49,950 bases of DNA from Bradyrhizobium jicamae (GTDB taxonomy: Bacteria > Pseudomonadota > Alphaproteobacteria > Rhizobiales > Xanthobacteraceae). Numbering within the stretch: the first letter of the stretch is position 1; every line of letters starts with the position of its first letter. Where the stretch lies: assembly GCF_001440395.1 (NCBI RefSeq), contig NZ_LLXZ01000011.1, positions 1-49,950 on the forward strand, given 5' to 3'. Shown here one piece after another: positions 42,458 through 49,950 of this stretch. The notes beneath the pieces were generated by a model. The model had not been told where the DNA came from and ran no database searches. It worked only from the letters and a program-made list of their open reading frames with translations. Both the position numbers and the translations under genes were made by a program.

Positions 42458-43270
42458 ATGTCAGCAGGCGACAAGATCTTCGCGGGTTCGATCCCGGAAA
42501 ACTATGACCGCTACATGGTTCCCTTGATCTTCGAGAGCTACGCCCGGGATATTGCGCAAAAGGCTGCGGCACTTTCACCCAAGGCCGTGCTGGAAATCGC
42601 GGCCGGCAGCGGCGTGGTGACACGCGCACTGGCGCCCGGACTTTCTTCCGATGCCCGTTACGTCGTGACCGACCTCAATCAACCGATGCTTGATTATGCC
42701 GCCACGCGGCAAAATGCCGACGATCGCATCAGCTGGCGCACAGCGGATGCACAGGCACTGCCGTTCGAAGATGCCACCTTCGATCTGGTTTGCTGCCAGT
42801 TTGGCGGGATGTTCTTTCCCGATCGCCCGTCGGCCTATCGTGAGGCCAGGCGCGTGCTCAAGCCGGGCGGAACTTTCCTGTTCAACGCATGGGACCGCAT
42901 CGAGGAGAACGTGTTCGCGGACGACGTGACCAACGCGCTCGCGGAATTCTTTGCAAACGATCCGCCGCGCTTTCTGGCGCGCACGCCGCACGGCTATCAC
43001 GACGTCGCGTTGATCCGCAGCGATCTGGCCAAAGCAGGCTTTTCGAACGTGACCATCGAAACCAGGGCGGAGGAGAGCCGCGGACCCTCGCCCCGTCATA
43101 TCGCGACCGCCTATTGCCAGGGAACGCCGCTACGCAACGAGATTGAGGCGCGTGCCGCCGACAAGCTCGAGGCCGCCACCGACCACGCCGCAGCCGCCAT
43201 CGCGCGCAAGCATGGAAACGGCGAAGTTGCCGCCAAGATCCAGGCGCATGTCGTTCTGGCGCGGGCCTGA
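42458..43270 (+). CDS. Class I SAM-dependent methyltransferase
   Basis: The 270-residue protein has the SAM-binding motif I VLEIAAGSGVVTRAL, motif II YVVTDLNQPMLDYA, motif III ISWRTADAQALPFED and the post-motif phrase VLKPGGTFLFNAWDR. Such Methyltransf_11/25-type proteins methylate diverse small molecules; the substrate is unknown. The phrase MSAGDKIFAGSIPENYDRYM at the start matches the UbiE-like subgroup that has this N-terminal cap. It is divergent from the orphan binding protein (71 bp) and is followed by a hairpin at its stop. Confidence 0.93.
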   Translation: MSAGDKIFAGSIPENYDRYMVPLIFESYARDIAQKAAALSPKAVLEIAAGSGVVTRALAPGLSSDARYVVTDLNQPMLDYAATRQNADDRISWRTADAQALPFEDATFDLVCCQFGGMFFPDRPSAYREARRVLKPGGTFLFNAWDRIEENVFADDVTNALAEFFANDPPRFLARTPHGYHDVALIRSDLAKAGFSNVTIETRAEESRGPSPRHIATAYCQGTPLRNEIEARAADKLEAATDHAAAAIARKHGNGEVAAKIQAHVVLARA

Positions 43271-43290
43271 TCCCGGTTTGAGCTCCGGGA
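43271..43290 (+). terminator. Hairpin directly after the methyltransferase stop
   Basis: TCCCGG (43271-43276) pairs with CCGGGA (43285-43290) across an 8-nt loop, starting at the base after the stop codon. No T-tract follows, so it is at best a weak terminator. Confidence 0.4.
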
Positions 43291-43389
43291 TGGGTCCAGG
43301 CGGCGGTAAGCCTCCGGCACAAGCCGCTACGCCGCCCAGCGGAGCAGGTTCGTGCCGCCCGGAGCATGCCGCGCCAAGGGGAATTGGGG

Positions 43390-43418
43390 TTGGATGGCCC
43401 CCCGAAATTGGCTACTAG
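43390..43418 (+). promoter_or_regulatory. Candidate promoter for the Anbu gene
   Basis: TTGGAT (43390-43395) and TACTAG (43413-43418) are spaced by 17 bases, ending 37 bp before the ATG. The match to the sigma-70-like consensus is moderate. It would separate Anbu expression from the methyltransferase gene. Confidence 0.3.
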
Positions 43419-43455
43419 TTTGGCCGCCGAAAAACGGACGCGTCGGGGACTTTGA

Positions 43456-44214
43456 ATGACCTATTGCTGCGGAATTCTGGTGCGGGACGGCTTGGTCATG
43501 ATCGCGGATACCCGCACCAATGCCGGCCTCGACAACGTCTCGACCTTCCGCAAGCTGCATATTTTCTCGAAGCCCGGCGAGCGCATCATGGCGATTGCCA
43601 GCGCCGGCAATCTGGCGATCAGCCAGTCGGTGCTGTCGACCCTGACCGAGGGCATCGAGGACCCCAACACCGGCGAGGTCGAGACACTGATGAACGCGCC
43701 GACCATGTTCCAGGCGGCCCAGCGCATCGGGCGGGCGATCCGCCAGGTCCATGCCACCGAGGGCCCGGCGCTGCGGTCCGAAGACGTCTCTTTCGATGTC
43801 TCCTTCCTGTTCGGCGGGCAGATCAAGGGCTCGCGGATGCGGCTGTTCATGGTCTACACCGCCGGCAATTTCATCGAATGCACCACCGACACGCCCTATT
43901 TGCAGATCGGCGAGCACAAATACGGCAAGCCGGTGCTCGACCGAGCGATGCATTACGACGTCGAATTGTATGAGGCGCTGAAGACCGGCCTGATCTCGAT
44001 GGATTCGACCATGCGCTCCAATCTCGGCGTCGGCCTGCCGATCGACGTGCTGGTGGTGCGCACGGATGCCTGCGAGGCCGATCTCAACCACCGCATCGAG
44101 GCCGGCGAGCCCTATTTCCACGACCTGCGCGCGCGCTGGTCGGCGGCGCTACGCGCGGCACACCAGAATATTCCAAGACCACCCTACAAATCCGAAACAG
44201 AAGCAAAGAAGTAA
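43456..44214 (+). CDS. Anbu, proteasome-like N-terminal-nucleophile peptidase (COG3484)
   Basis: The 252-residue protein begins [20 protein letters not shown]. After Met removal Thr1 is the nucleophile, with Asp17 and Lys32 at the proteasome-like positions (mature numbering). Later family phrases are [20 protein letters not shown] and SFLFGGQ, and the C-terminus extends past HslV. Anbu forms open helical or stacked ring assemblies rather than a closed HslV hexamer pair, and its substrate is unknown. In many proteobacteria its gene lies next to ATP-grasp, alpha-E and transglutaminase genes, as it nearly does here; two foreign genes separate it. GGGGACTTTGA lies just upstream. The SDR gene follows after 14 bp. 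Confidence 0.95.
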   Translation: MTYCCGILVRDGLVMIADTRTNAGLDNVSTFRKLHIFSKPGERIMAIASAGNLAISQSVLSTLTEGIEDPNTGEVETLMNAPTMFQAAQRIGRAIRQVHATEGPALRSEDVSFDVSFLFGGQIKGSRMRLFMVYTAGNFIECTTDTPYLQIGEHKYGKPVLDRAMHYDVELYEALKTGLISMDSTMRSNLGVGLPIDVLVVRTDACEADLNHRIEAGEPYFHDLRARWSAALRAAHQNIPRPPYKSETEAKK

Positions 44215-44228
44215 AGGCGAGGAAAACA

Positions 44229-44993
44229 ATGGCCGACGCAACCAACAAGATCGCGCTCGTTACCGGTGCAGGCACCGGCGTCGGACGCGCCGCATCGCTG
44301 GCGCTGATGAATGCCGGCTACACCGTGGTGCTGGCCGGGCGCCGCATGGAGATGCTGGAGGAGACCAAGAAGCTCGGCGACAATGTCGGCAAGAGCATGT
44401 GCGTTTCCGCCGATATGACCAAGCCGGAGTCGATCGCGGCCTTGTTCGCCAAGGTGAAGGATACCTACGGCCGGCTCGACGTTCTCTTCAACAATGCCGG
44501 CATGGGCGCGCCACCGGTCAATTTCGAAGACCTCAGCCTCGAGCAGTGGCAGGCGGTGGTGAACACCAACCTCACCGGCCCATTCCTGTGCACGCAGCAC
44601 GCCTTCCGCATCATGAAGGACCAGACCCCGCGCGGCGGCCGCATCATCAACAACGGCTCGATCTCGGCGCACGCCCCGCGGCCGTTCTCGTCGGCCTATA
44701 CCTCGACCAAGCACGCGATCACCGGCCTGACCAAGGCGAGCAATCTCGACGGCCGCATGTATGATATCGCAGTCGGCCAGGTCGACATCGGCAATGCCGC
44801 CACCCCGATGACCGATCGCATGGTCGCCGGCCCCGGCGTGATGCAGCCCGATGGCACGATGAAGCATGAGCCGCGCATGGATGCTAAGGCAGTCGGCGAT
44901 GCGGTGGCCTACATGGCGGGCCTGCCGCTCGATGCCAACGTGCTGTTCATGACGGTCATGGCGACCAAGATGCCGTTCGTCGGACGGGGCTAG
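44229..44993 (+). CDS. SDR family oxidoreductase
   Basis: The 254-residue protein has the cofactor motif [10 protein letters not shown] (about 12-21), NNAG (about 89-92), the catalytic Ser in [11 protein letters not shown] and YTSTK (Tyr and Lys of the triad). An Arg in the GRR segment after beta 2 favours NADP(H). The C-terminal part has [17 protein letters not shown]. The substrate is not evident. It begins 14 bp after the Anbu stop with AAGGCGAGG in front, so the two are probably cotranscribed. Its relation to the Anbu system is unclear. Confidence 0.93.
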   Translation: MADATNKIALVTGAGTGVGRAASLALMNAGYTVVLAGRRMEMLEETKKLGDNVGKSMCVSADMTKPESIAALFAKVKDTYGRLDVLFNNAGMGAPPVNFEDLSLEQWQAVVNTNLTGPFLCTQHAFRIMKDQTPRGGRIINNGSISAHAPRPFSSAYTSTKHAITGLTKASNLDGRMYDIAVGQVDIGNAATPMTDRMVAGPGVMQPDGTMKHEPRMDAKAVGDAVAYMAGLPLDANVLFMTVMATKMPFVGRG

Positions 44994-45005
44994 CGCCACT
45001 CTGAC

Positions 45006-45126
45006 GTCGTCCCCGCGAAAGCGGGGACCCATACTCCGCAGCGCTCGTTGGGTTACGAGGTCTCTACCGTTCGTGTGCACATGATGGGCTCACGCGGTAT
45101 GGGTCCCTGCGTTCGCAGGGACGACA
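45006..45126. repeat. Intergenic palindromic repeat, family E
   Basis: GTCGTCCCCGCGAAAGCGGGGACCCATA at the left faces TATGGGTCCCTGCGTTCGCAGGGACGAC at the right. The centre (45036-45095) is not obviously paired. It lies between the convergent SDR and MFS genes. Confidence 0.9.
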
Positions 45127-45145
45127 TGCTGAGACATCGTAGCCC

Positions 45146-46369
45146 CTACTCCAACCGCTCCACCTTCCGCAGCGACGGAAACAGCTTCATCCACAACAGC
45201 GCGATCGCGATGGTGCCGACGCCGCCGAGCACGGCCGCCGGCACGGTGCCGAACAGCGCCGCGGTGACGCCGCTTTCGAACTGGCCAAGCTGGTTCGAAG
45301 CGTTGATGAAGAGAAAATTCACCGCGCCGACACGACCACGCATCTCATCGGGCGTCGCGAGCTGCACCAGCGAGAAGCGGATCACCACGCTGATCGTGTC
45401 GGCGGCGCCCAACAGCGCCAGCGCCAGTACCGACAGCCACATCCATTGCGACAGCGCGAACACGATGGTCGCCGCGCCGAACACGATCACGGCCTGGAAC
45501 ATCCGCAATCCCACATGGCGATTGATGGTGTGACGCGCGAGATAAGCGGTCATCAACAGCGCGCCGACCGCGGGCGCGGCGCGCAGGACGCCGAGGCCAA
45601 GCGGACCGGTCTGCAGGATGTCGCGGGCATAGATCGGCAGCAGCGCCGTGACGCCGCCGAGCAGCACGGCAAACAGGTCGAGTGAGATGGTGCCTAGGAT
45701 CGCCGGATTGTTGCGGATGAAGCGAACACCGGCATACACATCGTCTGCGACCGTCGCCTCTTTCGAAAGCTCCTGCTTCTCCGTGTGGATGAAGCCGGTG
45801 AGAACCGCGCCCGCCAGCCAGAACACGACGATGACGAGATACGGCAGGCTCGGCGCAAAGACGTAGATGAGACCGCCAAGTGCGGGACCGGTGATGGTCG
45901 CGATCTGCGCGGCGCCCGAGGAAATCGCGGTCGCACGCTGCAGCGAGCCTCTGGGCGCAATCAGCGGCAGCAGCGCGGCCGTCGCCGGGCTCTCGAAGGC
46001 GCCGGCGATGCCGATCACGAAGGTGGCAATGAAGATCTGCACCTCGTCGAGCCAGCCGGCAAAGGTCGAGACCGCCAGGAACAGCGCGGTCACCGCTTCC
46101 GCAATCTGGCAAAGCTGCACCACGCGCTTGCGCTCGAACCGGTCGGCGGCGTGCCCCGCCACGAAAACCAATAGCGCCGTCGGCAGGAATTGCACCAGCC
46201 CGACCATGCCGAGCTGGAAGGCGCTGCCGGTGAGGTCGTAGATCTGCCAGCCGATCGCGACCGCCGCGATCTGGCTGGCGAAGCGCGACAGGCTGCGCGA
46301 AAGCAGAAAATACAGAAACGGGGCGTGCCTGAGCAGTTCGCGGGCGCCCACCGGTATCGTCGAGGACAT
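45146..46369 (-). CDS. MFS transporter (MFS_3/EntS-like)
   Basis: The 407-residue protein has twelve hydrophobic segments and the MFS motif A GHAADRFERKRVV after TM2, with its expected loop Asp and basic residues. The phrases YFLLSRSLSRFASQIAAVAIGWQIY and FESPATAALLPLIA are those of the EntS/MFS_3 group of exporters. The substrate is unknown; siderophore or small-molecule export is the family theme. It is divergent from the nucleoside transporter gene with 112 bp in between. Confidence 0.92.
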   Translation of the reverse strand: MSSTIPVGARELLRHAPFLYFLLSRSLSRFASQIAAVAIGWQIYDLTGSAFQLGMVGLVQFLPTALLVFVAGHAADRFERKRVVQLCQIAEAVTALFLAVSTFAGWLDEVQIFIATFVIGIAGAFESPATAALLPLIAPRGSLQRATAISSGAAQIATITGPALGGLIYVFAPSLPYLVIVVFWLAGAVLTGFIHTEKQELSKEATVADDVYAGVRFIRNNPAILGTISLDLFAVLLGGVTALLPIYARDILQTGPLGLGVLRAAPAVGALLMTAYLARHTINRHVGLRMFQAVIVFGAATIVFALSQWMWLSVLALALLGAADTISVVIRFSLVQLATPDEMRGRVGAVNFLFINASNQLGQFESGVTAALFGTVPAAVLGGVGTIAIALLWMKLFPSLRKVERLE

Positions 46370-46481
46370 GGGCGAGACGGGTGACCGAGCGCGGCGCCGA
46401 TGTCAACGGGCAGGCCCGCAACACGGCATTGCGCGGCCACGCGGCGCTGGCATAATCGCGCGCCGGGGCTTCGGGGGATTC

Positions 46482-47732
46482 ATGCTGCAACTGCAATCAG
46501 CGTTTGGCGTGCTGGCGCTGCTGGCAATCGCATGGGCGCTCAGCGAGAACCGCCGCGCGGTCTCGTTGCGGCAAATGGCGGTTGGCCTTGCCGTCACCAT
46601 CGTCACCGCACTGGTGCTGCTCAAGCTGCCGCCGGTGGCAAAAGCGTTCGGCGCCATCAACGACGCCGTCAACACGATCTCGGCGGCGACGCGCGCCGGC
46701 ACTTCCTTCGTGTTCGGCTATCTCGGGGGCGGCCCCCTTCCCTTCGATCTCAAGGCCCCGGGCGCGGATTTCATCCTGGCTTTTCAGGCGCTGCCGATCG
46801 TACTCGTCATGAGCGTTCTGACCACGCTGCTGTTCTACTGGCGCCTGCTGCCCCCGGTCGTTCGCGGCATGGCCTGGTTGCTGGAGCGTACGCTCGGCGT
46901 CGGCGGCGCGGTGGGCCTGTCGACCGCGGCCAACATCTTTCTCGGCATGGTCGAGGCGCCCTTGTTCATTCGCCCCTATCTGGCGCAACTCACGCGCAGC
47001 GAGTTGTTCCTGGTGATGACCGGTGGCATGGCGGGCATCGCCGGCACGGTCCTGGTGCTGTACGCGACCTTCCTCGCCCCGCTGATTCCGGATGCGGCGG
47101 CGCATTTCGTCATTGCGTCGGTGCTCGGCGCGCCGGCTGCGATCCTGATCAGCCTGATCATGGTGCCGGAGACGTCGGACAAGCGCACCGGGGGATCATT
47201 GGAAGATCCTGACATGCAGGTCTCGAGCACCATGGATGCGATCGTCAAGGGCACCACGGCGGGGCTCGAGCTTTTGCTCAACATCGTCGCCATGCTGCTG
47301 GTGCTGGTGGCGCTGGTCTATCTCGCCAACGCGATTTTGGGGCTGCTGCCCGAGATTGGCGGCGCCAAAATCTCGCTGCAGCGGCTGCTCGGCTACCTGA
47401 TGGCGCCCGTTTGCTGGCTGATGGGCCTGCCCTGGCCGCAAGCCGTCACGGCCGGAAGCCTGATGGGCATCAAGACTATCCTCAACGAGCTGATCGCCTA
47501 TGTCGAACTGTCGAAGCTCGGCGCTGACGCGCTCGATCCGCGCTCGCGGCTGATCATGCTCTACGCGATGTGCGGCTTTGCCAACTTCGCCAGCCTCGGC
47601 ATCATGATCGGCGGCCTCGGCACCATGGCGCCGGAGCGGCGCGAGGAGATCAATGCGCTCGGGCTGAAGTCGATCGTATCAGGCACGTTGGCGACGTGTT
47701 TGATGGGCGCGGTGGTGGGGGTGTTGACGTAG
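46482..47732 (+). CDS. Concentrative nucleoside transporter (CNT/NupC family)
   Basis: The ATG at 46482 with GGGGGA upstream gives 416 residues; the open frame upstream overlaps the divergent promoter region. Family motifs are NIFLGMVEAPLFIRPYL in the first re-entrant hairpin region, MTGGMAGIAGTVL, and GIKTILNELIAYVEL in place of the common GTKxxxNEFVAY. The C-terminus has YAMCGFANFASLGIMIGG. CNT proteins take up nucleosides with Na+ or H+. The residues around NEL should bind ribose and base; the Phe to Leu change may alter selectivity. Confidence 0.93.
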   Translation: MLQLQSAFGVLALLAIAWALSENRRAVSLRQMAVGLAVTIVTALVLLKLPPVAKAFGAINDAVNTISAATRAGTSFVFGYLGGGPLPFDLKAPGADFILAFQALPIVLVMSVLTTLLFYWRLLPPVVRGMAWLLERTLGVGGAVGLSTAANIFLGMVEAPLFIRPYLAQLTRSELFLVMTGGMAGIAGTVLVLYATFLAPLIPDAAAHFVIASVLGAPAAILISLIMVPETSDKRTGGSLEDPDMQVSSTMDAIVKGTTAGLELLLNIVAMLLVLVALVYLANAILGLLPEIGGAKISLQRLLGYLMAPVCWLMGLPWPQAVTAGSLMGIKTILNELIAYVELSKLGADALDPRSRLIMLYAMCGFANFASLGIMIGGLGTMAPERREEINALGLKSIVSGTLATCLMGAVVGVLT

Positions 47733-47735
47733 GTT

Positions 47736-47846
47736 CGTCATTGCCAGCGACAAACGCGAAGCGTTTGCGCAAGGGAGCGAAGCGACGAAGCAATCCATCT
47801 ATCCCGGACTGAGGAATGGATTGCTTCGCTTCGCTCGCAATGACGG
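47736..47846. repeat. Intergenic palindromic repeat, family B copy 6 (long variant)
   Basis: CGTCATTGCCAGCGACAAACGCGAAGCG and GGAGCGAAGCGACGAAGCAATCCATC face GAATGGATTGCTTCGCTTCGC and TCGCAATGACGG. An internal CGCGAAGCGTTTGCGC hairpin is added in the left arm. It separates the convergent transporter and cupin genes. Confidence 0.9.
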
Positions 47847-47852
47847 CGAGCC

Positions 47853-48392
47853 TTACGATGCCAATTCCACCGTCTTGAAATCCGCCGGCAAAATCACTTC
47901 CAGCAGTTCGACGTCGTCCGAATAATCCATGATCAGGTGCTTGATGCGTGGTGGCTGGGTCCAGGCGCTGCCCGCTTGCATCAGCGTCTCGCCCTGCCCT
48001 TCCATGTAGGTCTTCACCCAGCCCTTGAGCACATAAACCATCTGGAATTCGACGTCGTGGTAATGCAGCTTTGAAACTTCCGCCGGATTGCAGGGCCCCT
48101 GCAGGCGGATCACATGCGCCTGCGCCAGGCCGTGGGTCGCATCCTTGATGCCGAGGTCGCGGTACTTGGCGTAGGTGCGCAGGCCGTCGGCCTTGAAATC
48201 CTCTTCGCGGTGATGGCTGATGGCGATGGTCTGCTTCGGCCGCGCCTTTTTGGCCGGCTTGGCCTTCGACACACGCCCCTTGGATTTGAGGGCCTTGCGG
48301 GCTCTGGATTTGGCGGCTGTCTTGTGGCCCGACCATTTCTTCTTCACGGCAGGCTGCGCCGCGGGACGTGACGTCACTTTCTTCTTGGCCAT
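47853..48392 (-). CDS. Cupin-domain protein with a histone-like Lys/Ala-rich N-terminal tail
   Basis: The ATG at 48392 with GGGAGG upstream gives 179 residues. Residues 1-54 are extremely basic and low-complexity (AKKKVTSRPAAQPAVKKK, AKSRARKALKSKGR, SKAKPAKKARPKQ), as in bacterial histone H1-like proteins. Residues 80-179 form a cupin barrel: the metal motif KLHYHDVEFQMVYVLKG (H-x-H-x2-E) and PPRIKHLIMDYSDD with the third histidine. Homologous cupins usually lack the tail. The catalytic or sensory role is unknown; the tail suggests binding to nucleic acid. Confidence 0.88.
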   Translation of the reverse strand: MAKKKVTSRPAAQPAVKKKWSGHKTAAKSRARKALKSKGRVSKAKPAKKARPKQTIAISHHREEDFKADGLRTYAKYRDLGIKDATHGLAQAHVIRLQGPCNPAEVSKLHYHDVEFQMVYVLKGWVKTYMEGQGETLMQAGSAWTQPPRIKHLIMDYSDDVELLEVILPADFKTVELAS

Positions 48393-48442
48393 GGGAGCCT
48401 CCCTTTTTTGTTTATGCAAAGAGGCTAACACGAATTCAATTT

Positions 48443-48530
48443 TGTAGGGTGGGCAAAGCGAAGCGTGCCCACCACCACTAGCAGAGTGTCAGATGGTGGG
48501 CACGGCGCAAGCGCCTTTGCCCGCCCTACA
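48443..48530. repeat. Intergenic palindromic repeat, family A copy 4
   Basis: TGTAGGGTGGGCAAAGCG and CGCCTTTGCCCGCCCTACA form the ends (one mismatch); inner arms GTGCCCACCA and TGGTGGGCAC match. It lies between the Usg-like and cupin genes, both on the minus strand. Confidence 0.9.
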
Positions 48531-48539
48531 GCATCTCAA

Positions 48540-48827
48540 TCAATGCAGCCTGAAAACCCCGTCCACCGCGCGCAACTCGGCCGGCTTGATCAGCCTGGAA
48601 TGCGCAACCGTCACGGAAAATAGCGGGCCATCGAGCTTTTCCTGCCAGAAGGCGAGGAAATCCTTCAGCGCCGGGAATTTCGGAAACAGATCGTAGTTCT
48701 GCCAGACATAGGTCTGCAGCAACGAGGGGTGATCCGGCATCCGATAAAGAATTTGCGCCGTCGTCAGCCCGTAACCCAGCACCTGCTTCCGGAAGTCGTC
48801 GGAAGCAACTCCAACCCGCGACACCAT
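48540..48827 (-). CDS. usg: Usg-like family protein
   Basis: The ATG at 48827 has GGAGG 8 nt upstream, whereas the longer frame has no good start. The 95-residue protein has DFRKQVLGYGLTTAQILYRM, DHPSLLQTYVWQNYDLFPKFP and FWQEKLDGPLFSVTVAHSRL, the layout of the Usg family of alphaproteobacteria, named from a gene near the trp operon. The function is unknown. Here it lies divergently next to groESL with about 380 bp between the start codons. A family A palindrome follows its stop. Confidence 0.85.
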   Translation of the reverse strand: MVSRVGVASDDFRKQVLGYGLTTAQILYRMPDHPSLLQTYVWQNYDLFPKFPALKDFLAFWQEKLDGPLFSVTVAHSRLIKPAELRAVDGVFRLH

Positions 48828-49051
48828 GCCAAACCTCCATTGCTGGAAGCGCATTTCACGTGGTGGCCACACACCGAGCCACCCCGGCGGAGATGCGCTC
48901 ACATGAGAGAAATGTGACGCACGAGACCAACCCATCACAAGTCTAAATGTTTAATGAACTGTTGAAAATTCACGCGTTAGCAGCAGCTTACCGCACGTGC
49001 TAATACGGGGTCCCGGAGTACGTCCGCCCCGGTTAATCATGACTAACGAAA

Positions 49052-49078
49052 TTGGCAGGCGTCATATTTGAGTGCCAA
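49052..49078. promoter_or_regulatory. CIRCE-like inverted repeat 1 (candidate HrcA operator)
   Basis: TTGGCAGGC (49052-49060), nine bases, then GAGTGCCAA (49070-49078). The geometry 9-N9-9 is that of CIRCE (TTAGCACTC-N9-GAGTGCTAA). The right arm matches 8 of 9 positions, the left arm is poorer. It lies about 158 bp upstream of groES. Confidence 0.55.
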
Positions 49079-49096
49079 TTTTTCTGCTAGAAGCCC

Positions 49097-49125
49097 TTGT
49101 CCCCCGAAGAATACTGGCCTAAATC
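49097..49125 (+). promoter_or_regulatory. Candidate promoter of groESL
   Basis: TTGTCC (49097-49102) and TAAATC (49120-49125) are separated by 17 bases, so transcription would start close to 49132, just before the second CIRCE-like site. The match is moderate. Confidence 0.45.
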
Positions 49126-49138
49126 AGCCGCAGCCGAG

Positions 49139-49165
49139 TTAGCACTCGCTGGCTCGGACTGCCAA
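49139..49165. promoter_or_regulatory. CIRCE element 2 (HrcA operator) of groESL
   Basis: TTAGCACTC (49139-49147) is a perfect CIRCE left arm; nine bases follow and then GACTGCCAA (49157-49165), which matches the right arm at 7 of 9 positions. It lies right after the candidate promoter and 45 bp before the groES start, the usual place for HrcA repression. Confidence 0.8.
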
Positions 49166-49209
49166 AATTGCCAATTCTGATAACATCTTCAGAAACTTAG
49201 GAGGACTGC

Positions 49210-49524
49210 ATGAAATTCCGTCCGCTTCACGACCGCGTCGTGGTCAAGCGCATCGACGCCGAAGAGAAGACCGCTGGCGGCATCATCATTCCGGACAGTG
49301 CCAAGGAAAAGCCCTCCCAGGGCGAAGTCGTCGCCGTTGGCCCGGGTGGCCGTGACGAAGCCGGCAAGCTGATCCCGATCGACCTCAAGGTTGGCGACCG
49401 CGTCCTGTTCGGCAAGTGGTCGGGCACCGAGGTCAAGATCGACGGTGAAGATCTCCTGATCATGAAGGAGTCCGACGTCATGGGCGTGCTCGACGTCCCC
49501 GCCTCCAAGAAGAAGGCCGCCTAA
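49210..49524 (+). CDS. groES: Co-chaperonin GroES
   Basis: GroES caps the GroEL cavity during ATP-dependent protein folding. The 104-residue protein starts [20 protein letters not shown], has the mobile loop [20 protein letters not shown] and the roof and core phrases [20 protein letters not shown], and ends [18 protein letters not shown] lies just before the ATG. Upstream are two CIRCE-like operators, so HrcA repression and heat induction are expected; groEL follows after 91 bp. Bradyrhizobia carry several groESL operons, and CIRCE-controlled ones are a subset. Confidence 0.98.
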   Translation: MKFRPLHDRVVVKRIDAEEKTAGGIIIPDSAKEKPSQGEVVAVGPGGRDEAGKLIPIDLKVGDRVLFGKWSGTEVKIDGEDLLIMKESDVMGVLDVPASKKKAA

Positions 49525-49541
49525 GCCCTTCGCCTGCCACG

Positions 49542-49950
<409 letters not shown>

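Overview
The window reads as a chromosomal segment of an alphaproteobacterium of the Bradyrhizobium / Nitrobacteraceae type. The sequence is GC-rich, and the gene repertoire is typical of that group: a DUF3126 gene beside cysE, a zf-CHCC protein beside a flavin monooxygenase, an Usg-like protein, and a groESL operon with CIRCE-like operators. Intergenic gaps are studded with several families of palindromic repeats, such as a GTAGGGTGGGCAAAG family and a CGTCATTGCGAGC...GCAATCCATC family. No transposase, integrase, phage gene, rRNA or CRISPR array was found. This is ordinary backbone with a few accessory-looking blocks.

Layout. 1-4883 (minus) is the 5' part of a very large secreted protein with a two-partner-secretion N-terminus, GLUG repeats and 80-residue MBG repeats; it runs off the left edge. 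5095-8037 holds small secreted or membrane proteins, a coupled pair of tiny cytosolic genes (the second Rmf-like) and a gamma-carbonic-anhydrase-like protein. 8203-15502 holds a one-TM hypothetical, DUF3126, cysE, a polytopic membrane protein overlapping an alpha/beta hydrolase tail to tail, an alanine-rich membrane protein, and the zf-CHCC/monooxygenase pair. 15612-18974 holds a lipoprotein, tRNA-Leu(TAA), a TMEM175-like protein, a PlsC-type acyltransferase, an Asp-nucleophile hydrolase and a short ORF that ends at a strong two-way terminator.

19056-31351 is a peptide/amide uptake and breakdown cluster: a divergent binding protein, a CPG2-like M20 peptidase, two permeases, a double ATPase, an M81 (MlrC-like) metallopeptidase, a hippurate-hydrolase-type M20, an amidase and an enoyl-CoA hydratase-family enzyme. 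The genes together suggest import of blocked or modified peptides followed by stepwise deacylation and cleavage. 31450-37100 holds thiol-linked redox enzymes (quinone reductase, HCCA-isomerase-like, GST), a core methionine synthase, an unknown Cys-containing protein, gpt and a CinA N-domain protein.

37321-44993 is the most interesting block: a circularly permuted ATP-grasp (COG2308), an alpha-E protein (COG2307), a transglutaminase-like protease and the proteasome-like peptidase Anbu (COG3484). These genes recur together in bacteria as a predicted peptide-ligation/proteolysis system of unknown substrate. Here an orphan solute-binding protein and a methyltransferase sit between the transglutaminase and Anbu genes, and an SDR gene follows Anbu. 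45146-48827 holds an MFS exporter, a CNT nucleoside transporter, a cupin with a histone-like Lys/Ala tail, and Usg. The window closes with groES and the start of groEL behind two CIRCE-like inverted repeats.
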